NCBI GenBank assembly: GCA_013287815.1
Contig: JABDDC010000019.1
Location: 1 to 32,723, forward strand
Source: Chlamydiota bacterium
GTDB taxonomy: Bacteria > Chlamydiota > Chlamydiia > Chlamydiales > Parachlamydiaceae
DNA: 32,723 nt
Direction of reading: 5' to 3'
Shown here: piece after piece, positions 24,394 through 31,853 of the stretch
Layout: every line of letters begins with the position of its first letter
Position numbering within the stretch: position 1 is the stretch's first letter
Program-made: the position numbers and the translations under genes
Notes under the pieces: generated by a model
What the model saw: only the letters and a program-made list of their open reading frames with translations
Databases searched by the model: none
Told to the model about the DNA's origin: nothing

Positions 24394-25128
24394 ATGAAAA
24401 AATATTCATTTATCCAATTAATCGTCCTAGTTGGCACTGCGATAACCTTTCAAGGTTGTTCGAGAACAGGATCCGACGTATGGGAAGATACTAAATCTGC
24501 CGGACGCCATATGGGACGTTCTGTAGGTGCTTTAGCGGGTGACTCAGGTTACTCTCGCCAGGCCTACCGCGATGACTTCGAGTGCATCGACGACGAATCT
24601 TCTGCTCCTGAAGGGAACTTCGAAGATTGCGACTATTCGCAACAAGTTGATACCGACTTTGTCCCTCTCCGTGACCAGGCCAACGCTCCGCAGATGTCTC
24701 GTCAGCCAAGAGAGACTCCAGGCGAACCTGGCAGCTCGATCCCGGGCATCGAAGCCTTTCGCGATCCGAGCACCAACCCTGAACTGGCACCGATCTTCCA
24801 AAGCATCTACTTCGAATACGACAGCAGCCTGATCAAAGGTCAAAGAAACTTGCAGACTCTGCGTAACATCACCGATTATATGCGTCGCCATCCTAACGTC
24901 TATGCGTTTATTGAAGGGCATACAGATGAGAGAGGTCCGCAAAGCTACAACTTCGCCCTCGGCTCGCGCCGCAGCAATACTGTCCGCAATACGTTGCTTA
25001 GCGATGGAGTCAATCCCGACAACATCTTTACAGTATCTTACGGAAAAGACCGTCCTGCTGTAATGGAAAGTCATGAGGAAGGCTGGTCTAGAAACCGTCG
25101 CGCCGAGTTTAAGGTCTATGTCCGCTAA
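24394..25128 (+). CDS. pal: Peptidoglycan-associated lipoprotein Pal
   Basis: A 244-residue lipoprotein. The signal peptide ends in the lipobox TFQGC, with lipidated Cys at residue 22. A charged, poorly ordered linker (about 25-130) follows. The C-terminal OmpA-like domain contains SIYFEYDSSLIKGQ, FIEGHTDERGPQSYN and GSRRSNTVRN, with the Asp and Arg that bind the diaminopimelate side chain of peptidoglycan. The linker is longer than in enterobacterial Pal. The presence of Pal with TolB and ExbBD indicates an outer-membrane tether. Its 3' end overlaps the next gene by 11 bases. Confidence 0.95.
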   Translation: MKKYSFIQLIVLVGTAITFQGCSRTGSDVWEDTKSAGRHMGRSVGALAGDSGYSRQAYRDDFECIDDESSAPEGNFEDCDYSQQVDTDFVPLRDQANAPQMSRQPRETPGEPGSSIPGIEAFRDPSTNPELAPIFQSIYFEYDSSLIKGQRNLQTLRNITDYMRRHPNVYAFIEGHTDERGPQSYNFALGSRRSNTVRNTLLSDGVNPDNIFTVSYGKDRPAVMESHEEGWSRNRRAEFKVYVR

Positions 25129-25798
25129 ATATTTTCCTTGTTTGCTTTTGATCATTGCGCTGCCCCTCTTGGCGGCAGCGCAATCCTATCAGGGACGTGC
25201 ATCCCCTGACGATGCCATTCGTCAGCTGAGGGCTAACGTTTCTGACATCAAAAATGAAGTGAGAAATCACGAGGTTGAGATCAGGACTTTTGAAGAGAAG
25301 CTGCAAAACCAGGAATCTTCTCTAGAGGTCATCCGCCAGCAGCTCGCCGATGAGTTGCAGCAGGGCAGGGACCATATCCGCTCCACATCCATGAGCCTCG
25401 AAGGTAAGATCCATCCCATTGACAATTCCTTGAGGGGGGTTATATCCGATTTAAAGCAATTGCAGAACCAGGCCAACGATTCTGTCGGCGTCCTCAACCA
25501 GTACAAACTGAAGATGTCGGAATTCGAACAGATCGTCACCGCCCAAAACGATCATATCAAACACCTGGAAGCAGCCCTGAAATCGTTGATGGAAATCCTG
25601 CAGGTCAAAGAGAGTTCCAACAAAGAAATAGGAGCGATCAGAAGCGGCGCGCTTGCCGGCACGTACAAAGTGCAACCGGGAGACAGCCTTGAGAAGATCG
25701 CCAAAATAAATCGAATCTCTGTCAAGGGACTTAAAGAAGCTAACAATCTCGCATCCGATAGAATCAATGTCGGACAAACTCTTAAAATCCCAGAATAA
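25118..25798 (+). CDS. Secreted coiled-coil protein with C-terminal LysM domain
   Basis: About 226 residues: signal peptide (1-19, ending LAAAQS), a long heptad-rich region (about 25-165) that should form a coiled coil, and one LysM domain at the end (YKVQPGDSLEKIAKINRIS, then LASDRINVGQTLKIP). LysM binds the glycan strands of peptidoglycan. It is positioned like YbgF/CpoB in other tol-pal operons and like Chlamydia CT601. The domain make-up differs from CpoB, so it is a functional analogue at most. The ATG at 25118 has AAGG three bases upstream and lies inside pal. An upstream in-frame start at 25073 would destroy the signal peptide. Confidence 0.85.
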   Translation: MSAKYFPCLLLIIALPLLAAAQSYQGRASPDDAIRQLRANVSDIKNEVRNHEVEIRTFEEKLQNQESSLEVIRQQLADELQQGRDHIRSTSMSLEGKIHPIDNSLRGVISDLKQLQNQANDSVGVLNQYKLKMSEFEQIVTAQNDHIKHLEAALKSLMEILQVKESSNKEIGAIRSGALAGTYKVQPGDSLEKIAKINRISVKGLKEANNLASDRINVGQTLKIPE

Positions 25799-25799
25799 T

Positions 25800-26591
25800 A
25801 TGTCTGCAGCCTTAGGCATTTTTGATTCAGGCGTCGGGGGCTTGACTGTGATGCATGCCATCAAACAATTGCTTCCGCACGAACACCTGATCTACTACGG
25901 TGATACCGCACGGGTGCCCTACGGAGGCAAAAGCAGCAGCACCATCATCCGTTACAGTTTGGAGAACGCCAAGTTTTTGCTGAAGCAACAGATCAAATTG
26001 CTCGTCGTGGCATGCAATACATCCAATGCATTGGCCATGCAGCATCTTCAGGAACTTTCTAATATTCCGATTATCGGTGTGATCGAACCGGGCGCTGAAA
26101 AAGCGGCGGCGGTTACCAGGAACCAGCATATTGCTATCCTTGGAACGAAGGCGACAATCCAGTCTGGAGCCTACCAAAAAGCCATCCAGAAGTTACTGCC
26201 GGAATCATCTGTTAGCGCCATTGCCTGTCCGTTGTTCGTCCCAATTGTAGAGGAGCATTTCTTCGACCACCCGGCCACCAGACTGATCGTTCAGGAATAC
26301 CTGCAACCTTTGAAAAACCAAAAGATCGACACCATCCTCCTTGGCTGCACCCACTACCCATTTTTAAAAAAACTCATCCAGGATGAGATGGGACCGGGTG
26401 TGATGTTGGTCGACTCGGCCGCCACCTGCGCAGAAAAAATTTGTAGAACACTTCTTCAGTGCAACCTGCAGGCATCCTCTCAAAAACGTGAATGCACCTA
26501 CTACGTCTCCGACGACACCGAAAAGTTCCGCCTTCAGGCTGAACGCTTGTTTGGTGAAACTATCCCGAAAGTGCTTTTGAAAAAGAGATAA
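25800..26591 (+). CDS. murI: Glutamate racemase MurI
   Basis: 263 residues of the Asp/Glu racemase family, converting L- to D-glutamate for peptidoglycan. Key regions are all present: GIFDSGVGGLTV (residues 6-17), YYGDTARVPYGGKS (32-45), VACNTSNA with the first catalytic Cys at 72, and LLGCTHYPFL with the second catalytic Cys about 180. The frame opens earlier (25767), but the ATG at 25800, just after the LysM stop, gives the usual N-terminus. As I recall, Chlamydia trachomatis has no murI and uses DapF for this step, so a complete racemase here is a real difference from pathogenic Chlamydia. Confidence 0.94.
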   Translation: MSAALGIFDSGVGGLTVMHAIKQLLPHEHLIYYGDTARVPYGGKSSSTIIRYSLENAKFLLKQQIKLLVVACNTSNALAMQHLQELSNIPIIGVIEPGAEKAAAVTRNQHIAILGTKATIQSGAYQKAIQKLLPESSVSAIACPLFVPIVEEHFFDHPATRLIVQEYLQPLKNQKIDTILLGCTHYPFLKKLIQDEMGPGVMLVDSAATCAEKICRTLLQCNLQASSQKRECTYYVSDDTEKFRLQAERLFGETIPKVLLKKR

Positions 26592-26596
26592 ATTAT

Positions 26597-26731
26597 AGTT
26601 GTCCAGACGGCATAAGATGTGCCTAAAGGAATTTCCCTTAAGCTTAATGAAAGCATCGAAAAGCTGAGCAGTGATAATGAAAAGAAACCAACAGTCGGCC
26701 ATAACAATGTAAAATTCTTAGTCATCTTTAA
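26597..26731 (-). pseudogene. Fragment of an SMR (EmrE/SugE-type) efflux gene
   Basis: On the minus strand the frame reads FTLLWPTVGFFSLSLLSF then SLREIPLGTSYAVWT. This corresponds to the end of helix 1 through helix 3 of SMR transporters (GFTRLWPSxxxxxxYxxSFxxLSxALKxIPLGxAYAxWxG). The first helix with its essential Glu, and everything after the first half of helix 3, are missing. The fragment runs into the 3' end of murI. It is non-functional, about 45 codons of a protein of about 110. Confidence 0.7.
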
Positions 26732-26791
26732 AAAATCTGGTAGGCGAGGTGATGGCCCAGATATGTCAAGCTGCAAACGAATACATTTCAG

Positions 26792-27214
26792 CTATGTGAA
26801 ACTATCGGTTAATTTAAGGACAAAGGACAATAGGGATAAAAAGACTATAAAAACAGCTACACCAACAAACCAAAAAGGGAATTTCCCCTCTGTTTTTTCC
26901 TGTGCATTGTCCAATACAAAGGCTCCAGCTTTTTCGATATTGAATATGCCGGTCAATGTCTTGACTTGCAGAGAAGGTTCAATCATCTCTTGGCTTCTAA
27001 TGGCAATCTGACTGCTATCCTTGTTAACACAACAGCTTTTTAATCCCGGCTCGGAGCGAAGCACTAGCCCCCCCTCCAGATTCTGATATAAAAAACCTCT
27101 TACTTCTACCTGCTGGTTTTTATAACGAGCAGGCTCTTCCATAATTTTGCTAATTCCGTATAAATCTGATCCAAGAAAAAAGTAAAAGAGAAGTAGAGAG
27201 CGCATTGTTACCAA
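26792..27214 (-). CDS. Small secreted/membrane-anchored protein of unknown function
   Basis: 140 residues: a hydrophobic N-terminus (about 4-20) like a signal peptide, a strand-rich central domain (YKNQQVEVRGFLYQNL, GGLVLRSEPGLKSCC) resembling OB-fold tRNA/single-strand-binding-like barrels in outline only, and one C-terminal membrane helix (about 112-134). I do not recognise the family. The TTG at 27214 is preferred as start because AAGGGG lies six bases upstream, whereas the ATG three codons later is 15 bases from that site. It lies 24 bases after the pgeF stop and is probably co-transcribed with it. The adjacent Cys pair (SCC) is worth noting. Confidence 0.6.
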   Translation of the reverse strand: MVTMRSLLLFYFFLGSDLYGISKIMEEPARYKNQQVEVRGFLYQNLEGGLVLRSEPGLKSCCVNKDSSQIAIRSQEMIEPSLQVKTLTGIFNIEKAGAFVLDNAQEKTEGKFPFWFVGVAVFIVFLSLLSFVLKLTDSFT

Positions 27215-27238
27215 GGGACACCCCTTTCTAGGTTAAAC

Positions 27239-27982
27239 CTAGGTTAAAGTAATATATGTCGCGTTTTGCCGGGCGATGGTTTTGTCACGGCGGTAGGAAA
27301 AAAAATCGTGTGGATTGGAATAGGTGCAGAGTCGGGCAATCTCGATATGGTGTGGTAAGATGCCGGCATTTTGTAGCTGCCATTCGCTTATGGACCAAAA
27401 ATCAAAATAAAGGGGTTTAACTTGAAACTGCCAAAATTCCTCAGGCAGCTCCGACGCATAATTGATGAACTCGGCGTTATCCGGACCCAAACTAGGCGAA
27501 ATACAAACTAATAGGTCAGCCGGCTTTGATCCGAATTTGGCATGCATCTGATCAATAGCTTTAGCGTAAATATTTTTTACACTGCCTCGCCAGCCGGAGT
27601 GTACATTGGCGACAGCATGTCGGACAGGATCGTAAAAGAGTGCAATTTGACAGTCGGCATGTTTCATTATCAGGGTATGCCCGGGTATGGCACTCATCAA
27701 CCCATCATGAAGCGGGATTTCAGCAGAAGAAGCTCCATCGACTAGGGCAATCTTATCTTGATGGCAACCTATCCCCCTGACCATCCTTTTAGAATGATGT
27801 TGTAGCTGACGCTGTATCCCTTGTAGTTGATCCTGTTTAAACCCTTCATCTTCTATCATCTTATCGGATGAAGAAGGGCCGCTTACTCCCTGGCGCAAAA
27901 TGACTGCATGGTGTAGCTTAGGGATATCTGATAAGATATCAAACTCCAGCCATTCAAGGTGATCATGTTTTCTTCTCTGCAT
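27239..27982 (-). CDS. pgeF: PgeF/YfiH (LACC1-like) multi-copper-fold purine nucleoside enzyme
   Basis: A member of the YfiH/PgeF family, once called polyphenol oxidase or laccase-like, now linked to purine nucleoside phosphorylase/adenosine deaminase activity and to editing of peptidoglycan precursors. Conserved parts: LIMKHADCQIALF (zinc-ligand Cys), ANVHSGWRGSVKNIYAKAI (zinc-ligand His) and the C-terminal HDFFSYRRDKTIAR. The start at 27982 (MQRRKHDH) is preferred over an ATG at 28066 that lies inside a large inverted repeat and would add 28 non-family residues. Neither start has a good ribosome site. Confidence 0.85.
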   Translation of the reverse strand: MQRRKHDHLEWLEFDILSDIPKLHHAVILRQGVSGPSSSDKMIEDEGFKQDQLQGIQRQLQHHSKRMVRGIGCHQDKIALVDGASSAEIPLHDGLMSAIPGHTLIMKHADCQIALFYDPVRHAVANVHSGWRGSVKNIYAKAIDQMHAKFGSKPADLLVCISPSLGPDNAEFINYASELPEEFWQFQVKPLYFDFWSISEWQLQNAGILPHHIEIARLCTYSNPHDFFSYRRDKTIARQNATYITLT

Positions 27983-28051
27983 AGGGATAACATAACTGAT
28001 TAGAGGATAGGAGTGAAGGGAATTTTTATTGATTATTATCCCCTTGAGATT

Positions 28052-28215
28052 TATAGTGCAGGTCATTGAAATTTTGCGTTTTCCGCTGTGTCAAAACCTC
28101 GGGGTTCGTCGATCGCCAACGGGTTCATATTATAAATATTAACCAGTTGACGATCGTCGAACCGCGAGAGCTTTCACACGGCGTAAAACGCAAAATTTCA
28201 ACGCCCCGCACTATA
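28052..28215. repeat. Imperfect inverted repeat, about 80-bp arms, next to pgeF
   Basis: Arms 28052-28131 and 28135-28215 are about 80 percent complementary and nearly touch at a TAAATATTAA-like centre. Blocks such as TGAAATTTTGCGTTTT and its complement are exact. The repeat fills the divergent gap between pgeF and the beta-barrel gene and contains the alternative upstream pgeF start codon. The substitution pattern (several paired changes) fits an old hairpin element or a structured RNA. Confidence 0.75.
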
Positions 28216-28250
28216 CATTACTTCCATCAATTGATTTTTCGGAGTTTCAT

Positions 28251-28946
28251 ATGAAAAAATTTGCTTTACTGCTACTAGTTTTAATGCTACCTGCCATGTT
28301 TGTCAATGCGCAATGCGATGATGATGAGGATGAAAAAAGATCTCTACTTCCAACTACAGACTGGCGGATGGACGTCCGCGTCGCTTACTACCATCCGACC
28401 TCTAAGCAGGTGAGGGATATTTTTTCAGGTGGATGGATAGATTATCAGTTTGAAATTTCTAGAAAGCATTGTTTTCATAATAATTCGGAAATCTTCATGT
28501 CTGTCGACTGGGCACATAAAAAAGGGAATCTTCCCTCCTTTCCTAAAATAATCCACCATGGGATTCCTAAAAATTTCCACAATGGAACCAAAGCACATAT
28601 TGCGCCTCTTACCATCGGATTTAAACATTTCTACCGCTTTAATTCGTGCATAGAGTCGTACGTTGGTATCGGCATCTGTTATACCCTGATCACAGTCAGA
28701 AACCAAAGCGAATTCCACGATTATGACCTGGGGCCGAATCCCTATAAACGCTATGTCTACAAAAATAGCGTAGGAGGCATTCTCAAAATTGGTTACCGCT
28801 ATTCGCTAGGAAAATGCACATTTTTTGATTTCTTTGCCGACTACTACATCACCGAACGTGTCAGGTTTGCTCACGATGAACTGTCGAGAAAGCGTCTTAA
28901 CTTCAGTGGGGTTAAGACCGGCGCCGGAATTGGCGTTTATTTCTAG
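28251..28946 (+). CDS. Putative outer-membrane beta-barrel protein
   Basis: 231 residues with a clear signal peptide (MKKFALLLLVLMLPAMFVNA) followed by an acidic stretch (DDDEDEKR). The rest shows the alternating aromatic/polar strands of a small OmpA/OmpW-like barrel: WRMDVRVAYYHP, WIDYQFEISR, IAPLTIGFKHFYRF, SYVGIGICYTLI, GILKIGYRYSLG, FFDFFADYYITERV and a C-terminal strand ending TGAGIGVYF, with the terminal Phe expected of an outer-membrane barrel. No named family can be given. GGAG lies 6-7 bases before the ATG. It is monocistronic and convergent with the DUF2063 gene. Confidence 0.75.
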   Translation: MKKFALLLLVLMLPAMFVNAQCDDDEDEKRSLLPTTDWRMDVRVAYYHPTSKQVRDIFSGGWIDYQFEISRKHCFHNNSEIFMSVDWAHKKGNLPSFPKIIHHGIPKNFHNGTKAHIAPLTIGFKHFYRFNSCIESYVGIGICYTLITVRNQSEFHDYDLGPNPYKRYVYKNSVGGILKIGYRYSLGKCTFFDFFADYYITERVRFAHDELSRKRLNFSGVKTGAGIGVYF

Positions 28947-28953
28947 CCAGAGA

Positions 28954-29008
28954 AAGGGACATATGGGACAAATTGTCCCTTAAGTCCCATTCGTCCCATA
29001 GGTCCCTT
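28954..29008. repeat. GGGAC-word repeat and small palindrome at a convergent gene end
   Basis: The gap after the barrel gene has GGGAC/GTCCC words at short spacing, including the 15-base near-palindrome GGGACAAATTGTCCC (28965-28979), then AGTCCCATTCGTCCCATAGGTCCC (in part coding for the DUF2063 C-terminus, GTYGTNGT). Similar words occur at 24200-24250 and 30749-30756. It may serve as a bidirectional terminator. Confidence 0.5.
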
Positions 29009-29879
29009 CTTGGGAGAGGATACCCATCTGCGTCCAAGATTGGATCCATGCTTGCAGGTTGGCAGCAACTTCGTTGTAGAGAACTTCGTCTTTTTCGACT
29101 TGCCCGAAAGCATCCTCAAGAGTGGTACCTTGCTTAAAAAGAGAAAGCAAATCATATTCCGCAGACGAGATTTCCTTATATGAGATGCCATTGCCTATGG
29201 TGCGATAGAGAAGAAAACAGCCTTTGAGCTTTGACAGTTTTGGAAAGCTTTGTTTGGTCCAGTAGTCTACATCTTTTTCCATGAACTTCTCGCGGAAGGC
29301 AATGAGATTGTAGTCCCATTTGAACAGTTGGATATGGGGCTGCAAATATAATGTCGCGGAGAGAAACCGAGCCGGGTCACCCCCTTGCTGCAAGGTACTG
29401 AGATCCAGCAGCGGACTTTGCGGCGCAATATAGCTGGCGGTAAATGCCCAATCCAGCATGGCCGCGTTTTGAATAAGTGGGGAGTCCGATTTTTTATATT
29501 TTTCTTTGATCCAGGCAGGCAATTGTTCACCAATATAGCTCAGCATCCATGTGCTGGGAGGGTGGTCAAGCAGGAATGGAATGGAGATCTCCTCATTAAA
29601 AGCCTGATAGCCAAAAAGACGGGTGACAAAGGGAAAATTGGTATGCATGGTGTTGAGAAGGCGCCACCAGTATTGCTGATTATAAATCTGGATCCGTTGA
29701 TGAGGCCTCATTTTTTCGTTAGGGACAATATACCGGGCAGCCTCTTCGGCAATCAGTCCACCGTCAGGCGAGATCGGATTAATCCGGTCTTTGTCGCCCA
29801 AACGTTGCGTGATAACGCCGGCAAACCACTCTTGGGTATACATGAGCTCTTCCGGAATCTGCAAGATAGTACTATTCAT
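28980..29879 (-). CDS. DUF2063 protein, partner of the DUF692 oxygenase (BufC/HvfC-like)
   Basis: A 299-residue protein. The N-terminal half (about 15-120) matches DUF2063: a helix with QEWFAGVIT, then RIQIYNQQYWWRLLNTM and NFPFVTRLFGYQAFNE. The C-terminal half (about 190-290) fits the accessory domain with a winged-helix-like shape (EYDLLSLFKQGTTLEDAF). DUF2063 proteins present the leader of a precursor peptide to a DUF692 enzyme, as in bufferin and TglI-type systems. The start overlaps the DUF692 stop by eight bases, so the two are translationally coupled. The last eight residues (GTYGTNGT) are encoded by the intergenic GGGAC repeat, so the native C-terminus has probably been overrun by a repeat. 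Confidence 0.85.
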   Translation of the reverse strand: MNSTILQIPEELMYTQEWFAGVITQRLGDKDRINPISPDGGLIAEEAARYIVPNEKMRPHQRIQIYNQQYWWRLLNTMHTNFPFVTRLFGYQAFNEEISIPFLLDHPPSTWMLSYIGEQLPAWIKEKYKKSDSPLIQNAAMLDWAFTASYIAPQSPLLDLSTLQQGGDPARFLSATLYLQPHIQLFKWDYNLIAFREKFMEKDVDYWTKQSFPKLSKLKGCFLLYRTIGNGISYKEISSAEYDLLSLFKQGTTLEDAFGQVEKDEVLYNEVAANLQAWIQSWTQMGILSQEGTYGTNGT

Positions 29880-30711
29880 TTTTTATCCCTGTTTGAAATT
29901 CTTTCGCTTTCAAAGCTTCTTTCCAGGTCTCTTCAAGACTCAATAGATTATCATCCCATTCCAAAAGGGTTGAAACCCCTCCGGTTAGAGGATAAATATC
30001 TGCATAAAGTTCCCACACTTCATTTCGAACAGGATGATCATGTGTGTCAAGCAAATAGTCGCCATGGTCTTGATGCCCTGCCAGATGGATCTGGATCACC
30101 CGATCGATCGGTATATTTTCATAGTAGGTCTTTGGATCAAACCGGTGATTGCGGCTCGAAACATAAATATTGTTCACGTCGAGCATCATAAAAATGCCTG
30201 CCTGCTCGACAATGGTACCATAAAAATCCCACTCTGTCATCTGATCCTGCGTGAAAGCGACATAGGAAGAGAGATTTTCCAGAGCGAAAGGGAGTTCCAG
30301 ATAGTCTTGCACGATTTTAGCCCTCTCTACAATGTAGTCGATTACTTCCCTAGTATAGGGAAGGGGCAAAAGATCGTGATAGTGCGCTCCGGGCGCCTTT
30401 CCCCAGCACAGATGATCCGAGACCCAAGGTGTCTTAGTGCGGCGTGTCAAGGCCTTTAGTTTTTTTAAGTATTCGTAATCAAGCGGAGCTGCGCTGCCAA
30501 TGGCTAGCGTCACGCCGTGCTGAACTACCGGATAGCGTTCCAGGATTTTATCCAGGACTTCGAGGGGCTTACCCCCTTCGACCATATAATTTTCACTGAT
30601 GATCTCAAACCAGTCAATATTCGGTTGTAAACGGAATATGTCATCGTAATGAGGTGGCCTTAGTCCGATGCCGATCCCAAGATTGGGGAATGATTTCTGT
30701 TTTTGAGCCAT
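29872..30711 (-). CDS. DUF692 multinuclear non-heme iron oxygenase (MNIO; BufB/MbnB superfamily)
   Basis: A 279-residue TIM-barrel enzyme of the DUF692 family. The metal-binding residues expected from MbnB/TglH/BufB are all visible: ISENYM (E40), VQHGV (H65), VSDHLCW (D99, H100), LENLS (E145, N146), DVNNIYV (D178, N180), IHLAGHQDH (H209, H213, H216), THDHPV (H224-H226) and LLEWDD (E251, D253). Family members use a two- or three-iron site and oxygen to rearrange Cys (or Asp/Asn) residues of ribosomal peptides. Here it is coupled to a DUF2063 partner. Upstream in the same orientation, 120 bases away, lie two secreted low-complexity proteins with a Cys motif after the signal peptide. The family is secure; the substrate is unknown. 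Confidence 0.92.
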   Translation of the reverse strand: MAQKQKSFPNLGIGIGLRPPHYDDIFRLQPNIDWFEIISENYMVEGGKPLEVLDKILERYPVVQHGVTLAIGSAAPLDYEYLKKLKALTRRTKTPWVSDHLCWGKAPGAHYHDLLPLPYTREVIDYIVERAKIVQDYLELPFALENLSSYVAFTQDQMTEWDFYGTIVEQAGIFMMLDVNNIYVSSRNHRFDPKTYYENIPIDRVIQIHLAGHQDHGDYLLDTHDHPVRNEVWELYADIYPLTGGVSTLLEWDDNLLSLEETWKEALKAKEFQTGIKNE

Positions 30712-30775
30712 CTATTTGTGACATTAAGAGTTTATGATTAACCGGTCGGTATGGGACTTATGGAACATATAATGG

Positions 30776-30820
30776 GATAGGAGGAGCCGCAAAATTCAGA
30801 ATTTTGAAGCTCCTCCTATC
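30776..30820. terminator. Strong stem-loop between the low-complexity gene and the DUF692 gene
   Basis: Perfect 12-bp arms (GATAGGAGGAGC, 30776-30787, and its complement, 30809-30820) enclose a second 7-bp stem (AAAATTC/GAATTTT). No T-run follows on the minus strand. It may be a partial terminator or processing site that sets lower expression of the enzyme genes than of the secreted proteins upstream. Confidence 0.55.
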
Positions 30821-30830
30821 TCCCAAACAA

Positions 30831-31790
30831 TTAGTGGGACATTCCACGCTGTTCGTTCGTCTTTCTCTGTGCTTCTTTGACAGCAAGATTCTTATCGGAA
30901 TAAGTATCGCTGCTTGCCAATTTAAGCGCCAAAGCTTGGCCTTCTGTGTCCAGGCTATTGAAAATAGCTTTGCCTTGTGGGCTGAGCTGGGACATCAGTT
31001 GGCTCTTTGTCATCATCATTGTATTAGCCGCTGCATTGGCATCAGAATCATTGTATGACGGGCTGGTGCTGAAGTTGCGGTTTGTATTGTAGTCTTGCAT
31101 GCCTGTATTAGGGCTTGTTGTAGACATGCTGTCATTTGCGTCAGAGATGTAATATCCGCTTGGACTGCGCTGATAGCTGCTGTAGCTACTTTTCTGGGCA
31201 GGCTGGCTCTGATCTTTGTTTTGGTTCGCGCCTGGCTTGCTGTTTTGCATGCCGGTGCTTGAACCTGATGTTGATGTGTTATCATCTGCATCAGAGATGT
31301 AATATCCGCGTGAATTATTACGCTGATAGCTGCTGTAGTCGCTCTTCTGAGCAGCCTGACTCTGATCTTTGTTTTGGTTCGCGCTTGGCTTGCTGTTTTG
31401 CATGCTGGTGCTTGAGCCTGATGTTGATGTGCTATCATCTGCATCAGAGATGTAATATCCGCGTGGATTGCGCTGAGAGCTGCTGTAGTTGTTCTTCTGA
31501 GCCTGATTCTGATTTTGGTTTTGGTTCTGGCCCTGATTCATACCGGTCTGGTTTGAATTATAGCTTGAGCTGCTGCTTGCTCCTGGGTAGTTATCAGAAT
31601 TATCGGCTAAATCTTTGCTATCAGTGCTTTTCTTAGGCGCTGGGTTAGAACTAGCACATCCATGAGCTGCGCAGCCTGCTGCTGCCAACAATGTTCCATT
31701 TGCTACTGTTGCTTCTGCGCTCATTGGTAATGTAGCGGCTAATAGTAAACCGGCTAAAGCCAATTTTGCTAATTTATTTTGCTTTTCCAT
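30831..31790 (-). CDS. Secreted low-complexity repeat protein A, candidate MNIO substrate
   Basis: 319 residues. A signal peptide (about 1-28) is followed by NGTLLAAAGCAAHGC, the only Cys residues in the protein. A Ser/Asn/Gln-rich body follows, containing three copies of a roughly 50-residue unit whose best part is YSSYQR, three or four residues, GYYISDADD (starts about 101, 151 and 202). The C-terminal 60 residues are different, an amphipathic helical domain (MTKSQLMSQLSPQGKAIF, LDTEGQALALKLAS). AGGA sits five bases before the ATG. It is a paralogue of the next gene by its N-terminus. It could be a surface-exposed matrix or host-contact protein, or the peptide modified by the DUF692 enzyme; both are inference. 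Confidence 0.8.
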   Translation of the reverse strand: MEKQNKLAKLALAGLLLAATLPMSAEATVANGTLLAAAGCAAHGCASSNPAPKKSTDSKDLADNSDNYPGASSSSSYNSNQTGMNQGQNQNQNQNQAQKNNYSSSQRNPRGYYISDADDSTSTSGSSTSMQNSKPSANQNKDQSQAAQKSDYSSYQRNNSRGYYISDADDNTSTSGSSTGMQNSKPGANQNKDQSQPAQKSSYSSYQRSPSGYYISDANDSMSTTSPNTGMQDYNTNRNFSTSPSYNDSDANAAANTMMMTKSQLMSQLSPQGKAIFNSLDTEGQALALKLASSDTYSDKNLAVKEAQRKTNEQRGMSH

Positions 31791-31818
31791 AATTTTCCTT
31801 TGTTTTTTTATACTGATG

Positions 31819-31841
31819 ACAAGGGGCCCTATGCCCCCTGT
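31819..31841. other. GC-rich hairpin between low-complexity genes B and A
   Basis: ACAAGGGGC and GCCCCCTGT pair around a 5-base loop, in the 63-base gap between genes B and A. No T-run follows on either strand, so attenuation or mRNA protection is more likely than full termination. Confidence 0.45.
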
Positions 31842-31853
31842 CGTAAAGTCTTC

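Noticed and set aside
24544-25155. 203-codon minus-strand frame opposite pal
   Set aside because: It lies opposite a full pal gene and has no family resemblance.
29385-30191. 268-codon plus-strand frame opposite DUF2063/DUF692
   Set aside because: It is antisense to two well-recognised genes, has no domain or start signal, and spans their junction.
31110-31500. Repeat array resembling a CRISPR
   Set aside because: The 150-bp period, in-frame units and lack of short unique spacers show coding repeats, and no cas genes are near.
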